Below the pieces are notes generated by a model. The model was not told the origin of the DNA, ran no database searches, and saw nothing but the letters and a program-made list of their open reading frames with translations. This document shows positions 1 to 13,000 of a stretch of DNA of 64,000 nt, one piece after another. Origin of the DNA: Bursaphelenchus xylophilus (taxonomy: Eukaryota > Nematoda > Chromadorea > Rhabditida > Aphelenchoididae). The first letter of the stretch is position 1. The number at the start of each line of letters is the position of its first letter. The translations under genes were made by a program, and so were the position numbers. Where the stretch lies: assembly GCA_904066235.2 (NCBI GenBank), contig CAJFCV020000001.1:10721291-10785290 (forward strand), in the 5' to 3' direction.

Positions 1-138
1 AGTTTTTCGCCCAGTGTCGGCGTAATTTGATTCCAAAAAAGCTGAAACTTGCCATGCTAAAATCTCAGGCGATTAGCTTTCGAATGGTGTATGTCTTGTC
101 AATTCACTCCGTCATCACTAATTCACTTTTTTTAAACC

Positions 139-1091
139 GGTGTCTAGTATAATATCAGAGTTTTTCGCCCAGTGTCGGCGTAATTTGATTGCAAAAGAGC
201 TGAAACTTGCCATGCTAAAATCTCAGGCGATTAGCTTTCGAATGGTGTATGTGTTGTCAATTCACTCCGTCATCACTAATTCACTTTTTTTAAACCGGTG
301 TCTAGTATAATATCAGAGTTTTTCGCCCAGTGTCGGCGTAATTTGATTGCAAAAGAGCTGAAACTTGCCATGCTAAAATCTCAGGCGATTAGCTTTCGAA
401 TGGTGTATGTGTTGTCAATTCACTCCGTCATCACTAATTCACTTTTTTTAAAACCGGTGTCTAGTATAATATCAGAGTTTTTCGCCCAGTGTCGGCGTAA
501 TTTGATTGCAAAAGAGCTGAAACTTGCCATGCTAAAATCTCAGGCGATTAGCTTTCGAATGGTGTATGTGTTGTCAATTCACTCCGTCATCACTAATTCA
601 CTTTTTTTAAAACCGGTGTCTAGTATAATATCAGAGTTTTTCGCCCAGTGTCGGCGTAATTTGATTGCAAAAGAGCTGAAACTTGCCATGCTAAAATCTC
701 AGGCGATTAGCTTTCGAATGGTGTATGTCTTGTCAATTCACTCCGTCGTCACTAATTCACTTTTTTTAAAACCGGTGTCTAGTATAATATCAGAGTTTTT
801 CGCCCAGTGTCGGCGCAATTTGATTCCAAAAAAGCTGAAACTTGCCATGCTAAAATCTCAGGCGATTAGCTTTCGAATGGTGTATGTCTTGTCAATTCAC
901 TCCGTCATCACTAATTCACTTTTTTTAAAACCGGTGTCTAGTATAATATCAGAGTTTTTCGCCCAGTGTCGGCGTAATTTGATTCCAAAAAAGCTGAAAC
1001 TTGCCATGCTAAAATCTCAGGCGATTAGCTTTCGAATGGTGTATGTCTTGTCAATTCACTCCGTCATCACTAATTCACTTTTTTTTAAACC
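139..1091 (+). repeat. 6-monomer segment, copy 1 of a 1,429-bp-offset duplication
   Basis: Six monomers in the order A(G115, T7A3), A(G115, T7A4), A(G115, T7A4), A(C115, A134G), P(T43C), P. The same order, including the T/A tract lengths of the first five monomers, returns at 1568-2519. The copies are nine monomers apart and differ by a single T at the end of the last monomer. This is a local segmental duplication inside the array, most simply explained by unequal exchange. Confidence 0.8.
297..455 (+). repeat. Reference monomer (type A, 159 bp) used for variant coordinates
   Basis: This copy is a convenient reference. Position 1 is the first G of GGTGTCTAG. Landmarks: CTAG at 6-9; TATAAT at 10-15; TTTTTCGCCC at 23-32; TCGGCG at 37-42; type-defining GCAAAAGAG at 53-61; CATGC at 73-77; BstBI-type palindrome TTCGAA at 99-104; variable base 115 (G here); AATTCACT at 121-128 and again at 140-147; T tract 147-153; A tract 154-157; CC at 158-159. 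The palindrome ACCGGT (AgeI) spans the junction between units. GC is 62 of 159 and there are seven CpG sites. Most copies change only a few of these positions. Confidence 0.95.
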
Positions 1092-1567
1092 GGTGTCTAG
1101 TATAATATCAGAGTTTTTCGCCCAGTGTCGGCGTAATTTGATTGCAAAAGAGCTGAAACTTGCCATGCTAAAATCTCAGGCGATTAGCTTTCGAATGGTG
1201 TATGTGTTGTCAATTCACTCCGTCATCACTAATTCACTTTTTTTTAAACCGGTGTCTAGTATAATATCAGAGTTTTTCGCCCAGTGTCGGCGTAATTTGA
1301 TTGCAAAAGAGCTGAAACTTGCCATGCTAAAATCTCAGGCGATTAGCTTTCGAATGGTGTATGTGTTGTCAATTCACTCCGTCATCACTAATTCACTTTT
1401 TTTAAAACCGGTGTCTAGTATAATATCAGAGTTTTTCGCCCAGTGTCGGCGTAATTTGATTGCAAAAGAGCTGAAACTTGCCATGCTAAAATCTCAGGCG
1501 ATTAGCTTTCGAATGGTGTATGTCTTGTCAATTCACTCCGTCATCACTAATTCACTTTTTTTAAACC

Positions 1568-2519
1568 GGTGTCTAGTATAATATCAGAGTTTTTCGCCCA
1601 GTGTCGGCGTAATTTGATTGCAAAAGAGCTGAAACTTGCCATGCTAAAATCTCAGGCGATTAGCTTTCGAATGGTGTATGTGTTGTCAATTCACTCCGTC
1701 ATCACTAATTCACTTTTTTTAAACCGGTGTCTAGTATAATATCAGAGTTTTTCGCCCAGTGTCGGCGTAATTTGATTGCAAAAGAGCTGAAACTTGCCAT
1801 GCTAAAATCTCAGGCGATTAGCTTTCGAATGGTGTATGTGTTGTCAATTCACTCCGTCATCACTAATTCACTTTTTTTAAAACCGGTGTCTAGTATAATA
1901 TCAGAGTTTTTCGCCCAGTGTCGGCGTAATTTGATTGCAAAAGAGCTGAAACTTGCCATGCTAAAATCTCAGGCGATTAGCTTTCGAATGGTGTATGTGT
2001 TGTCAATTCACTCCGTCATCACTAATTCACTTTTTTTAAAACCGGTGTCTAGTATAATATCAGAGTTTTTCGCCCAGTGTCGGCGTAATTTGATTGCAAA
2101 AGAGCTGAAACTTGCCATGCTAAAATCTCAGGCGATTAGCTTTCGAATGGTGTATGTCTTGTCAATTCACTCCGTCGTCACTAATTCACTTTTTTTAAAA
2201 CCGGTGTCTAGTATAATATCAGAGTTTTTCGCCCAGTGTCGGCGCAATTTGATTCCAAAAAAGCTGAAACTTGCCATGCTAAAATCTCAGGCGATTAGCT
2301 TTCGAATGGTGTATGTCTTGTCAATTCACTCCGTCATCACTAATTCACTTTTTTTAAAACCGGTGTCTAGTATAATATCAGAGTTTTTCGCCCAGTGTCG
2401 GCGTAATTTGATTCCAAAAAAGCTGAAACTTGCCATGCTAAAATCTCAGGCGATTAGCTTTCGAATGGTGTATGTCTTGTCAATTCACTCCGTCATCACT
2501 AATTCACTTTTTTTAAACC
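1568..2519 (+). repeat. 6-monomer segment, copy 2 of the 1,429-bp-offset duplication
   Basis: This repeats the monomer order of 139-1091. The last P monomer ends T7A3 instead of T8A3, so this copy is 952 rather than 953 bp. It is followed by two further P monomers rather than by A monomers, so the duplication boundary lies at about 2520. Confidence 0.8.
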
Positions 2520-5500
2520 GGTGTCTAGTATAATATCAGAGTTTTTCGCCCAGTGTCGGCGTAATTTGATTCCAAAAAAGCTGAAACTTGCCATGCTAAA
2601 ATCTCAGGCGATTAGCTTTCGAATGGTGTATGTCTTGTCAATTCACTCCGTCATCACTAATTCACTTTTTTTAAACCGGTGTCTAGTATAATATCAGAGT
2701 TTTTCGCCCAGTGTCGGCGTAATTTGATTCCAAAAAAGCTGAAACTTGCCATGCTAAAATCTCAGGCGATTAGCTTTCGAATGGTGTATGTCTTGTCAAT
2801 TCACTCCGTCATCACTAATTCACTTTTTTTAAAACCGGTGTCTAGTATAATATCAGAGTTTTTCGCCCAGTGTCGGCGTAATTTGATTGCAAAAGAGCTG
2901 AAACTTGCCATGCTAAAATCTCAGGCGATTAGCTTTCGAATGGTGTATGTGTTGTCAATTCACTCGGTCATCACTAATTCACTTTTTTTTAAACCGGTGT
3001 CTAGTATAATATCAGAGTTTTTCGCCCAGTGTCGGCGTAATTTGATTGCAAAAGAGCTGAAACTTGCCATGCTAAAATCTCAGGCGATTAGCTTTCGAAT
3101 GGTGTATGTGTTGTCAATTCACTCCGTCATCACTAATTCACTTTTTTTAAACCGGTGTCTAGTATAATATCAGAGTTTTTCGCCCAGTGTCGGCGTAATT
3201 TGATTGCAAAAGAGCTGAAACTTGCCATGCTAAAATCTCAGGCGATTAGCTTTCGAATGGTGTATGTGTTGTCAATTCACTCCGTCATCACTAATTCACT
3301 TTTTTTTAAACCGGTGTCTAGTATAATATCAGAGTTTTTCGCCCAGTGTCGGCGTAATTTGATTGCAAAAGAGCTGAAACTTGCCATGCTAAAATCTCAG
3401 GCGATTAGCTTTCGAATGGTGTATGTCTTGTCAATTCACTCCGTCATCACTAATTCACTTTTTTTAAAACCGGTGTCTAGTATAATATCAGAGTTTTTCG
3501 CCCAGTGTCGGCGTAATTTGATTGCAAAAGAGCTGAAACTTGCCATGCTAAAATCTCAGGCGATTAGCTTTCGAATGGTGTATGTGTTGTCAATTCACTC
3601 CGTCATCACTAATTCACTTTTTTTTAAACCGGTGTCTAGTATAATATCAGAGTTTTTCGCCCAGTGTCGGCGTAATTTGATTGCAAAAGAGCTGAAACTT
3701 GCCATGCTAAAATCTCAGGCGATTAGCTTTCGAATGGTGTATGTGTTGTCAATTCACTCCGTCATCACTAATTCACTTTTTTTAAACCGGTGTCTAGTAT
3801 AATATCAGAGTTTTTCGCCCAGTGTCGGCGTAATTTGATTGCAAAAGAGCTGAAACTTGCCATGCTAAAATCTCAGGCGATTAGCTTTCGAATGGTGTAT
3901 GTGTTGTCAATTCACTCCGTCATCACTAATTCACTTTTTTTAAAACCGGTGTCTAGTATAATATCAGAGTTTTTCGCCCAGTGTCGGCGTAATTTGATTG
4001 CAAAAGAGCTGAAACTTGCCATGCTAAAATCTCAGGCGATTAGCTTTCGAATGGTGTATGTGTTGTCAATTCACTCCGTCATCACTAATTCACTTTTTTT
4101 AAACCGGTGTCTAGTATAATATCAGAGTTTTTCGCCCAGTGTCGGCGTAATTTGATTGCAAAAGAGCTGAAACTTGCCATGCTAAAATCTCAGGCGATTA
4201 GCTTTCGAATGGTGTATGTGTTGTCAATTCACTCCGTCATCACTAATTCACTTTTTTTAAAACCGGTGTCTAGTATAATATCAGAGTTTTTCGCCCAGTG
4301 TCGGCGTAATTTGATTGCAAAAGAGCTGAAACTTGCCATGCTAAAATCTCAGGCGATTAGCTTTCGAATGGTGTATGTGTTGTCAATTCACTCCGTCATC
4401 ACTAATTCACTTTTTTTTAAACCGGTGTCTAGTATAATATCAGAGTTTTTCGCCCAGTGTCGGCGTAATTTGATTGCAAAAGAGCTGAAACTTGCCATGC
4501 TAAAATCTCAGGCGATTAGCTTTCGAATGGTGTATGTGTTGTCAATTCACTCCGTCATCACTAATTCACTTTTTTTAAAACCGGTGTCTAGTATAATATC
4601 AGAGTTTTTCGCCCAGTGTCGGCGTAATTTGATTGCAAAAGAGCTGAAACTTGCCATGCTAAAATCTCAGGCGATTAGCTTTCGAATGGTGTATGTGTTG
4701 TCAATTCACTCCGTCATCACTAATTCACTTTTTTTAAAACCGGTGTCTAGTATAATATCAGAGTTTTTCGCCCAGTGTCGGCGTAATTTGATTGCAAAAG
4801 AGCTGAAACTTGCCATGCTAAAATCTCAGGCGATTAGCTTTCGAATGGTGTATGTGTTGTCAATTCACTCCGTCATCACTAATTCACTTTTTTTAAAACC
4901 GGTGTCTAGTATAATATCAGAGTTTTTCGCCCAGTGTCGGCGTAATTTGATTGCAAAAGAGCTGAAACTTGCCATGCTAAAATCTCAGGCGATTAGCTTT
5001 CGAATGGTGTATGTCTTGTCAATTCACTCCGTCGTCACTAATTCACTTTTTTTAAAACCGGTGTCTAGTATAATATCAGAGTTTTTCGCCCAGTGTCGGC
5101 GTAATTTGATTGCAAAAGAGCTGAAACTTGCCATGCTAAAATCTCAGGCGATTAGCTTTCGAATGGTGTATGTGTTGTCAATTCACTCCGTCATCACTAA
5201 TTCACTTTTTTTAAACCGGTGTCTAGTATAATATCAGAGTTTTTCGCCCAGTGTCGGCGTAATTTGATTGCAAAAGAGCTGAAACTTGCCATGCTAAAAT
5301 CTCAGGCGATTAGCTTTCGAATGGTGTATGTGTTGTCAATTCACTCCGTCATCACTAATTCACTTTTTTTAAAACCGGTGTCTAGTATAATATCAGAGTT
5401 TTTCGCCCAGTGTCGGCGTAATTTGATTGCAAAAGAGCTGAAACTTGCCATGCTAAAATCTCAGGCGATTAGCTTTCGAATGGTGTATGTGTTGTCAATT

Positions 5501-8500
5501 CACTCCGTCATCACTAATTCACTTTTTTTAAAACCGGTGTCTAGTATAATATCAGAGTTTTTCGCCCAGTGTCGGCGTAATTTGATTGCAAAAGAGCTGA
5601 AACTTGCCATGCTAAAATCTCAGGCGATTAGCTTTCGAATGGTGTATGTGTTGTCAATTCACTCCGTCATCACTAATTCACTTTTTTTAAAACCGGTGTC
5701 TAGTATAATATCAGAGTTTTTCGCCCAGTGTCGGCGTAATTTGATTGCAAAAGAGCTGAAACTTGCCATGCTAAAATCTCAGGCGATTAGCTTTCGAATG
5801 GTGTATGTCTTGTCAATTCACTCCGTCGTCACTAATTCACTTTTTTTAAAACCGGTGTCTAGTATAATATCAGAGTTTTTCGCCCAGTGTCGGCGCAATT
5901 TGATTCCAAAAAAGCTGAAACTTGCCATGCTAAAATCTCAGGCGATTAGCTTTCGAATGGTGTATGTCTTGTCAATTCACTCCGTCATCACTAATTCACT
6001 TTTTTTTAAAACCGGTGTCTAGTATAATATCAGAGTTTTTCGCCCAGTGTCGGCGTAATTTGATTCCAAAAAAGCTGAAACTTGCCATGCTAAAATCTCA
6101 GGCGATTAGCTTTCGAATGGTGTATGTCTTGTCAATTCACTCCGTCATCACTAATTCACTTTTTTTTTAAACCGGTGTCTAGTATAATATCAGAGTTTTT
6201 CGCCCAGTGTCGGCGTAATTTGATTCCAAAAAAGCTGAAACTTGCCATGCTAAAATCTCAGGCGATTAGCTTTCGAATGGTGTATGTCTTGTCAATTCAC
6301 TCCGTCATCACTAATTCACTTTTTTTAAAACCGGTGTCTAGTATAATATCAGAGTTTTTCGCCCAGTGTCGGCGTAATTTGATTGCAAAAGAGCTGAAAC
6401 TTGCCATGCTAAAATCTCAGGCGATTAGCTTTCGAATGGTGTATGTCTTGTCAATTCACTCGGTCATCACTAATTCACTTTTTTTTAAACCGGTGTCTAG
6501 TATAATATCAGAGTTTTTCGCCCAGTGTCGGCGTAATTTGATTGCAAAAGAGCTGAAACTTGCCATGCTAAAATCTCAGGCGATTAGCTTTCGAATGGTG
6601 TATGTGTTGTCAATTCACTCCGTCATCACTAATTCACTTTTTTTAAACCGGTGTCTAGTATAATATCAGAGTTTTTCGCCCAGTGTCGGCGTAATTTGAT
6701 TGCAAAAGAGCTGAAACTTGCCATGCTAAAATCTCAGGCGATTAGCTTTCGAATGGTGTATGTGTTGTCAATTCACTCCGTCATCACTAATTCACTTTTT
6801 TTAAACCGGTGTCTAGTATAATATCAGAGTTTTTCGCCCAGTGTCGGCGTAATTTGATTGCAAAAGAGCTGAAACTTGCCATGCTAAAATCTCAGGCGAT
6901 TAGCTTTCGAATGGTGTATGTCTTGTCAATTCACTCCGTCATCACTAATTCACTTTTTTTAAAACCGGTGTCTAGTATAATATCAGAGTTTTTCGCCCAG
7001 TGTCGGCGTAATTTGATTGCAAAAGAGCTGAAACTTGCCATGCTAAAATCTCAGGCGATTAGCTTTCGAATGGTGTATGTGTTGTCAATTCACTCCGTCA
7101 TCACTAATTCACTTTTTTTAAACCGGTGTCTAGTATAATATCAGAGTTTTTCGCCCAGTGTCGGCGTAATTTGATTGCAAAAGAGCTGAAACTTGCCATG
7201 CTAAAATCTCAGGCGATTAGCTTTCGAATGGTGTATGTGTTGTCAATTCACTCCGTCATCACTAATTCACTTTTTTTTAAACCGGTGTCTAGTATAATAT
7301 CAGAGTTTTTCGCCCAGTGTCGGCGTAATTTGATTGCAAAAGAGCTGAAACTTGCCATGCTAAAATCTCAGGCGATTAGCTTTCGAATGGTGTATGTGTT
7401 GTCAATTCACTCCGTCATCACTAATTCACTTTTTTTAAAACCGGTGTCTAGTATAATATCAGAGTTTTTCGCCCAGTGTCGGCGTAATTTGATTGCAAAA
7501 GAGCTGAAACTTGCCATGCTAAAATCTCAGGCGATTAGCTTTCGAATGGTGTATGTGTTGTCAATTCACTCCGTCATCACTAATTCACTTTTTTTAAAAC
7601 CGGTGTCTAGTATAATATCAGAGTTTTTCGCCCAGTGTCGGCGTAATTTGATTGCAAAAGAGCTGAAACTTGCCATGCTAAAATCTCAGGCGATTAGCTT
7701 TCGAATGGTGTATGTCTTGTCAATTCACTCCGTCGTCACTAATTCACTTTTTTTTAAAACCGGTGTCTAGTATAATATCAGAGTTTTTCGCCCAGTGTCG
7801 GCGCAATTTGATTCCAAAAAAGCTGAAACTTGCCATGCTAAAATCTCAGGCGATTAGCTTTCGAATGGTGTATGTCTTGTCAATTCACTCCGTCATCACT
7901 AATTCACTTTTTTTAAAACCGGTGTCTAGTATAATATCAGAGTTTTTCGCCCAGTGTCGGCGTAATTTGATTCCAAAAAAGCTGAAACTTGCCATGCTAA
8001 AATCTCAGGCGATTAGCTTTCGAATGGTGTATGTCTTGTCAATTCACTCCGTCATCACTAATTCACTTTTTTTTAAACCGGTGTCTAGTATAATATCAGA
8101 GTTTTTCGCCCAGTGTCGGCGTAATTTGATTCCAAAAAAGCTGAAACTTGCCATGCTAAAATCTCAGGCGATTAGCTTTCGAATGGTGTATGTCTTGTCA
8201 ATTCACTCGGCCATCACTAATTCACTTTTTTTTAAACCGGTGTCTAGTATAATATCAGAGTTTTTCGCCCAGTGTCGGCGTAATTTGATTGCAAAAGAGC
8301 TGAAACTTGCCATGCTAAAATCTCAGGCGATTAGCTTTCGAATGGTGTATGTCTTGTCAATTCACTCCGTCATCACTAATTCACTTTTTTTTAAACCGGT
8401 GTCTAGTATAATATCAGAGTTTTTCGCCCAGTGTCGGCGTAATTTGATTGCAAAAGAGCTGAAACTTGCCATGCCAAAATCTCAGGCGATTAGCTTTCGA

Positions 8501-10302
8501 ATGGTGTATGTGTTGTCAATTCACTCCGTCATCACTAATTCACTTTTTTTAAACCGGTGTCTAGTATAATATCAGAGTTTTTCGCCCAGTGTCGGCGTAA
8601 TTTGATTCCAAAAAAGCTGAAACTTGCCATGCTAAAATCTCAGGCGATTAGCTTTCGAATGGTGTATGTCTTGTCAATTCACTCGGTCATCACTAATTCA
8701 CTTTTTTTTAAACCGGTGTCTAGTATAATATCAGAGTTTTTCGCCCAGTGTCGGCGTAATTTGATTGCAAAAGAGCTGAAACTTGCCATGCTAAAATCTC
8801 AGGCGATTAGCTTTCGAATGGTGTATGTCTTGTCAATTCACTCCGTCATCACTAATTCACTTTTTTTAAACCGGTGTCTAGTATAATATCAGAGTTTTTC
8901 GCCCAGTGTCGGCGTAATTTGATTGCAAAAGAGCTGAAACTTGCCATGCCAAAATCTCAGGCGATTAGCTTTCGAATGGTGTATGTGTTGTCAATTCACT
9001 CCGTCATCACTAATTCACTTTTTTTTTAAACCGGTGTCTAGTATAATATCAGAGTTTTTCGCCCAGTGTCGGCGTAATTTGATTGCAAAAGAGCTGAAAC
9101 TTGCCATGCCAAAATCTCAGGCGATTAGCTTTCGAATGGTGTATGTGTTGTCAATTCACTCCGTCATCACTAATTCACTTTTTTTTTAAACCGGTGTCTA
9201 GTATAATATCAGAGTTTTTCGCCCAGTGTCGGCGTAATTTGATTGCAAAAGAGCTGAAACTTGCCATGCCAAAATCTCAGGCGATTAGCTTTCGAATGGT
9301 GTATGTCTTGTCAATTCACTCGGTCATCACTAATTCACTTTTTTTAAACCGGTGTCTAGTATAATATCAGAGTTTTTCGCCCAGTGTCGGCGTAATTTGA
9401 TTGCAAAAGAGCTGAAACTTGCCATGCTAAAATCTCAGGCGATTAGCTTTCGAATGGTGTATGTATTGTCAATTCACTCCGTCATCACTAATTCACTTTT
9501 TTTAAACCGGTGTCTAGTATAATATCAGAGTTTTTCGCCCAGTGTCGGCGTAATTTGATTGCAAAAGAGCTGAAACTTGCCATGCCAAAATCTCAGGCGA
9601 TTAGCTTTCGAATGGTGTATGTCTTGTCAATTCACTCCGTCATCACTAATTCACTTTTTTTTAAACCGGTGTCTAGTATAATATCAGAGTTTTTCGCCCA
9701 GTGTCGGCGTAATTTGATTGCAAAAGAGCTGAAACTTGCCATGCCAAAATCTCAGGCGATTAGCTTTCGAATGGTGTATGTGTTGTCAATTCACTCCGTC
9801 ATCACTAATTCACTTTTTTTTAAACCGGTGTCTAGTATAATATCAGAGTTTTTCGCCCAGTGTCGGCGTAATTTGATTCCAAAAAAGCTGAAACTTGCCA
9901 TGCTAAAATCTCAGGCGATTAGCTTTCGAATGGTGTATGTCTTGTCAATTCACTCCGTCATCACTAATTCACTTTTTTTAAACCGGTGTCTAGTATAATA
10001 TCAGAGTTTTTCGCCCAGTGTCGGCGTAATTTGATTCCAAAAAAGCTGAAACTTGCCATGCTAAAATCTCAGGCGATTAGCTTTCGAATGGTGTATGTCT
10101 TGTCAATTCACTCCGTCATCACTAATTCACTTTTTTTAAAACCGGTGTCTAGTATAATATCAGAGTTTTTCGCCCAGTGTCGGCGTAATTTGATTCCAAA
10201 AAAGCTGAAACTTGCCATGCTAAAATCTCAGGCGATTAGCTTTCGAATGGTGTATGTATTGTCAATTCACTCCGTCATCACTAATTCACTTTTTTTAAAA
10301 CC

Positions 10303-11731
10303 GGTGTCTAGTATAATATAAGAGTTTTTCGCCCAGTGTCGGCGTAATTTGATTGCAAAAGAGCTGAAACTTGCCATGCTAAAATCTCAGGCGATTAGCT
10401 TTCGAATGGTGTATGTCTTGTCAATTCACTCCGTCATCACTAATTCACTTTTTTTTAAACCGGTGTCTAGTATAATATCAGAGTTTTTCGCCCAGTGTCG
10501 GCGTAATTTGATTGCAAAAGAGCTGAAACTTGCCATGCTAAAATCTCAGGCGATGAGCTTTCGAATGGTGTATGTCTTGTCAATTCACTCCGTCATCACT
10601 AATTCACTTTTTTTAAACCGGTGTCTAGTATAATATCAGAGTTTTTCGCCCAGTGTCGGCGTAATTTGATTGCAAAAGAGCTGAAACTTGCCATGCTAAA
10701 ATCTCAGGCGATTAGCTTTCGAATGGTGTATGTCTTGTCAATTCACTCCGTCATCACTAATTCACTTTTTTTAAACCGGTGTCTAGTATAATATCAGAGT
10801 TTTTCGCCCAGTGTCGGCGTAATTTGATTGCAAAAGAGCTGAAACTTGCCATGCTAAAATCTCAGGCGATTAGCCTTCGAATGGTGTATGTCTTGTCAAT
10901 TCACTCCGTCGTCACTAATTCACTTTTTTTAAAACCGGTGTCTAGTATAATATCAGAGTTTTTCGCCCAGTGTCGGCGCAATTTGATTCCAAAAAAGCTG
11001 AAACTTGCCATGCTAAAATCTCACGCGATTAGCTTTCGAATGGTGTATGTCTTGTCAATTCACTCCGTCATCACTAATTCACTTTTTTTTAAAACCGGCG
11101 TCTAGTATAATATCAGAGTTTTTCGCCCAGTGTCGGCGTAATTTGATTGCAAAAGAGCTGAAACTTGCCATGCTAAAATCTCAGGCGATTAGCTTTCGAA
11201 TGGTGTATGTCTTGTCAATTCACTCCGTCGTCACTAATTCACTTTTTTTAAAACCGGTGTCTAGTATAATATCAGAGTTTTTCGCCCAGTGTCGGCGCAA
11301 TTTGATTCCAAAAAAGCTGAAACTTGCCATGCTAAAATCTCAGGCGATTAGCTTTCGAATGGTGTATGTATTGTCAATTCACTCCGTCATCACTAATTCA
11401 CTTTTTTTTAAACCGGTGTCTAGTATAATATCAGAGTTTTTCGCCCAGTGTCGGCGTAATTTGATTGCAAAAGAGCTGAAACTTGCCATGCCAAAATCTC
11501 AGGCGATTAGCTTTCGAATGGTGTATGTCTTGTCAATTCACTCCGTCATCACTAATTCACTTTTTTTTAAACCGGTGTCTAGTATAATATCAGAGTTTTT
11601 CGCCCAGTGTCGGCGTAATTTGATTGCAAAAGAGCTGAAACTTGCCATGCCAAAATCTCAGGCGATTAGCTTTCGAATGGTGTATGTGTTGTCAATTCAC
11701 TCCGTCATCACTAATTCACTTTTTTTAAACC
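10303..11731 (+). repeat. 10-mer HOR, copy 1 (9 monomers, lacks member 4)
   Basis: Member order: 1, A with C18A; 2, A with T94G; 3, A with C115; 5, A with A134G; 6, P with T43C and G88C; 7, A with T3C and A134G; 8, P with T43C and A115; 9, A with T78C and C115; 10, A with T78C and G115. Member 4 (A with G115) is missing. Member 7 still has A33, unlike the three later copies, and member 5 carries a private T99-region change (GCCTTCG). This copy is therefore the outlier of the four. Confidence 0.8.
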
Positions 11732-13000
11732 GGTGTCTAGTATAATATCAGAGTTTTTCGCCCAGTGTCGGCGTAATTTGATTGCAAAAGAGCTGAAACT
11801 TGCCATGCCAAAATCTCAGGCGATTAGCTTTCGAATGGTGTATGTGTTGTCAATTCACTCCGTCATCACTAATTCACTTTTTTTAAACCGGTGTCTAGTA
11901 TAATATCAGAGTTTTTCGCCCAGTGTCGGCGTAATTTGATTGCAAAAGAGCTCAAACTTGCCATGCCAAAATCTCAGGCGATTAGCTTTCGAATGGTGTA
12001 TGTCTTGTCAATTCACTCCGTCATCACTAATTCACTTTTTTTTAAACCGGTGTCTAGTATAATATCAGAGTTTTTCGCCCAGTGTCGGCGTAATTTGATT
12101 CCAAAAAAGCTGAAACTTGCCATGCTAAAATCTCAGGCGATTAGCTTTCGAATGGTGTATGTCTTGTCAATTCACTCCGTCATCACTAATTCACTTTTTT
12201 TAAACCGGTGTCTAGTATAATATCAGAGTTTTTCGCCCAGTGTCGGCGTAATTTGATTCCAAAAAAGCTGAAACTTGCCATGCTAAAATCTCAGGCGATT
12301 AGCTTTCGAATGGTGTATGTCTTGTCAATTCACTCCGTCATCACTAATTCACTTTTTTTTAAACCGGTGTCTAGTATAATATAAGAGTTTTTCGCCCAGT
12401 GTCGGCGTAATTTGATTGCAAAAGAGCTGAAACTTGCCATGCTAAAATCTCAGGCGATTAGCTTTCGAATGGTGTATGTCTTGTCAATTCACTCCGTCAT
12501 CACTAATTCACTTTTTTTTAAACCGGTGTCTAGTATAATATCAGAGTTTTTCGCCCAGTGTCGGCGTAATTTGATTCCAAAAAAGCTGAAACTTGCCATG
12601 CTAAAATCTCAGGCGATTAGCTTTCGAATGGTGTATGTCTTGTCAATTCACTCCGTCATCACTAATTCACTTTTTTTAAACCGGTGTCTAGTATAATATC
12701 AGAGTTTTTCGCCCAGTGTCGGCGTAATTTGATTCCAAAAAAGCTGAAACTTGCCATGCTAAAATCTCAGGCGATTAGCTTTCGAATGGTGTATGTCTTG
12801 TCAATTCACTCCGTCATCACTAATTCACTTTTTTTAAAACCGGTGTCTAGTATAATATCAGAGTTTTTCGCCCAGTGTCGGCGTAATTTGATTCCAAAAA
12901 AGCTGAAACTTGCCATGCTAAAATCTCAGGCGATTAGCTTTCGAATGGTGTATGTATTGTCAATTCACTCCGTCATCACTAATTCACTTTTTTTAAAACC

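Larger units (their letters stand above)
1..8397 (+). repeat. Array domain 1: type-A-rich, G115, with A-A-A(134G)-P-P cassettes
   Basis: About 53 monomers, most of them type A with G at 115. A cassette recurs: two or three A monomers with G115, one A monomer with C115 and A134G, a P monomer with T43C, then one or two P monomers with T43. The A134G member appears near 750, 2178, 5035, 5829 and 7735. The third copy near 5035 is followed by an A monomer rather than the P pair, so that cassette is truncated. I saw no T78C, T94G, C18A, A45G or A67G variant in this domain. Monomer lengths mix 158, 159 and 160 bp, which breaks the coincidental reading frame repeatedly. Confidence 0.85.

Noticed and set aside
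306..311. TATAAT in every monomer, resembling a bacterial -10 box or a TATA element
   Set aside because: No TTGACA-like element lies about 17 bases upstream (a T tract and ACCGGT are there), and no gene follows. The match is part of the repeat and AT-rich sequence makes it likely by chance.
322..337. CENP-B box-like pattern (TTCG ... CGG) at monomer positions 26-41
   Set aside because: The spacing is TTCG-N8-CGGC, one base too long, and the required A and CGGG core are absent. No copy I checked restores it.
443..453. T7-T9 tract as an RNA polymerase III terminator, with monomers as small RNA genes
   Set aside because: No A-box or B-box pair or tRNA-like fold is visible in the unit; a T run alone does not support transcription units.
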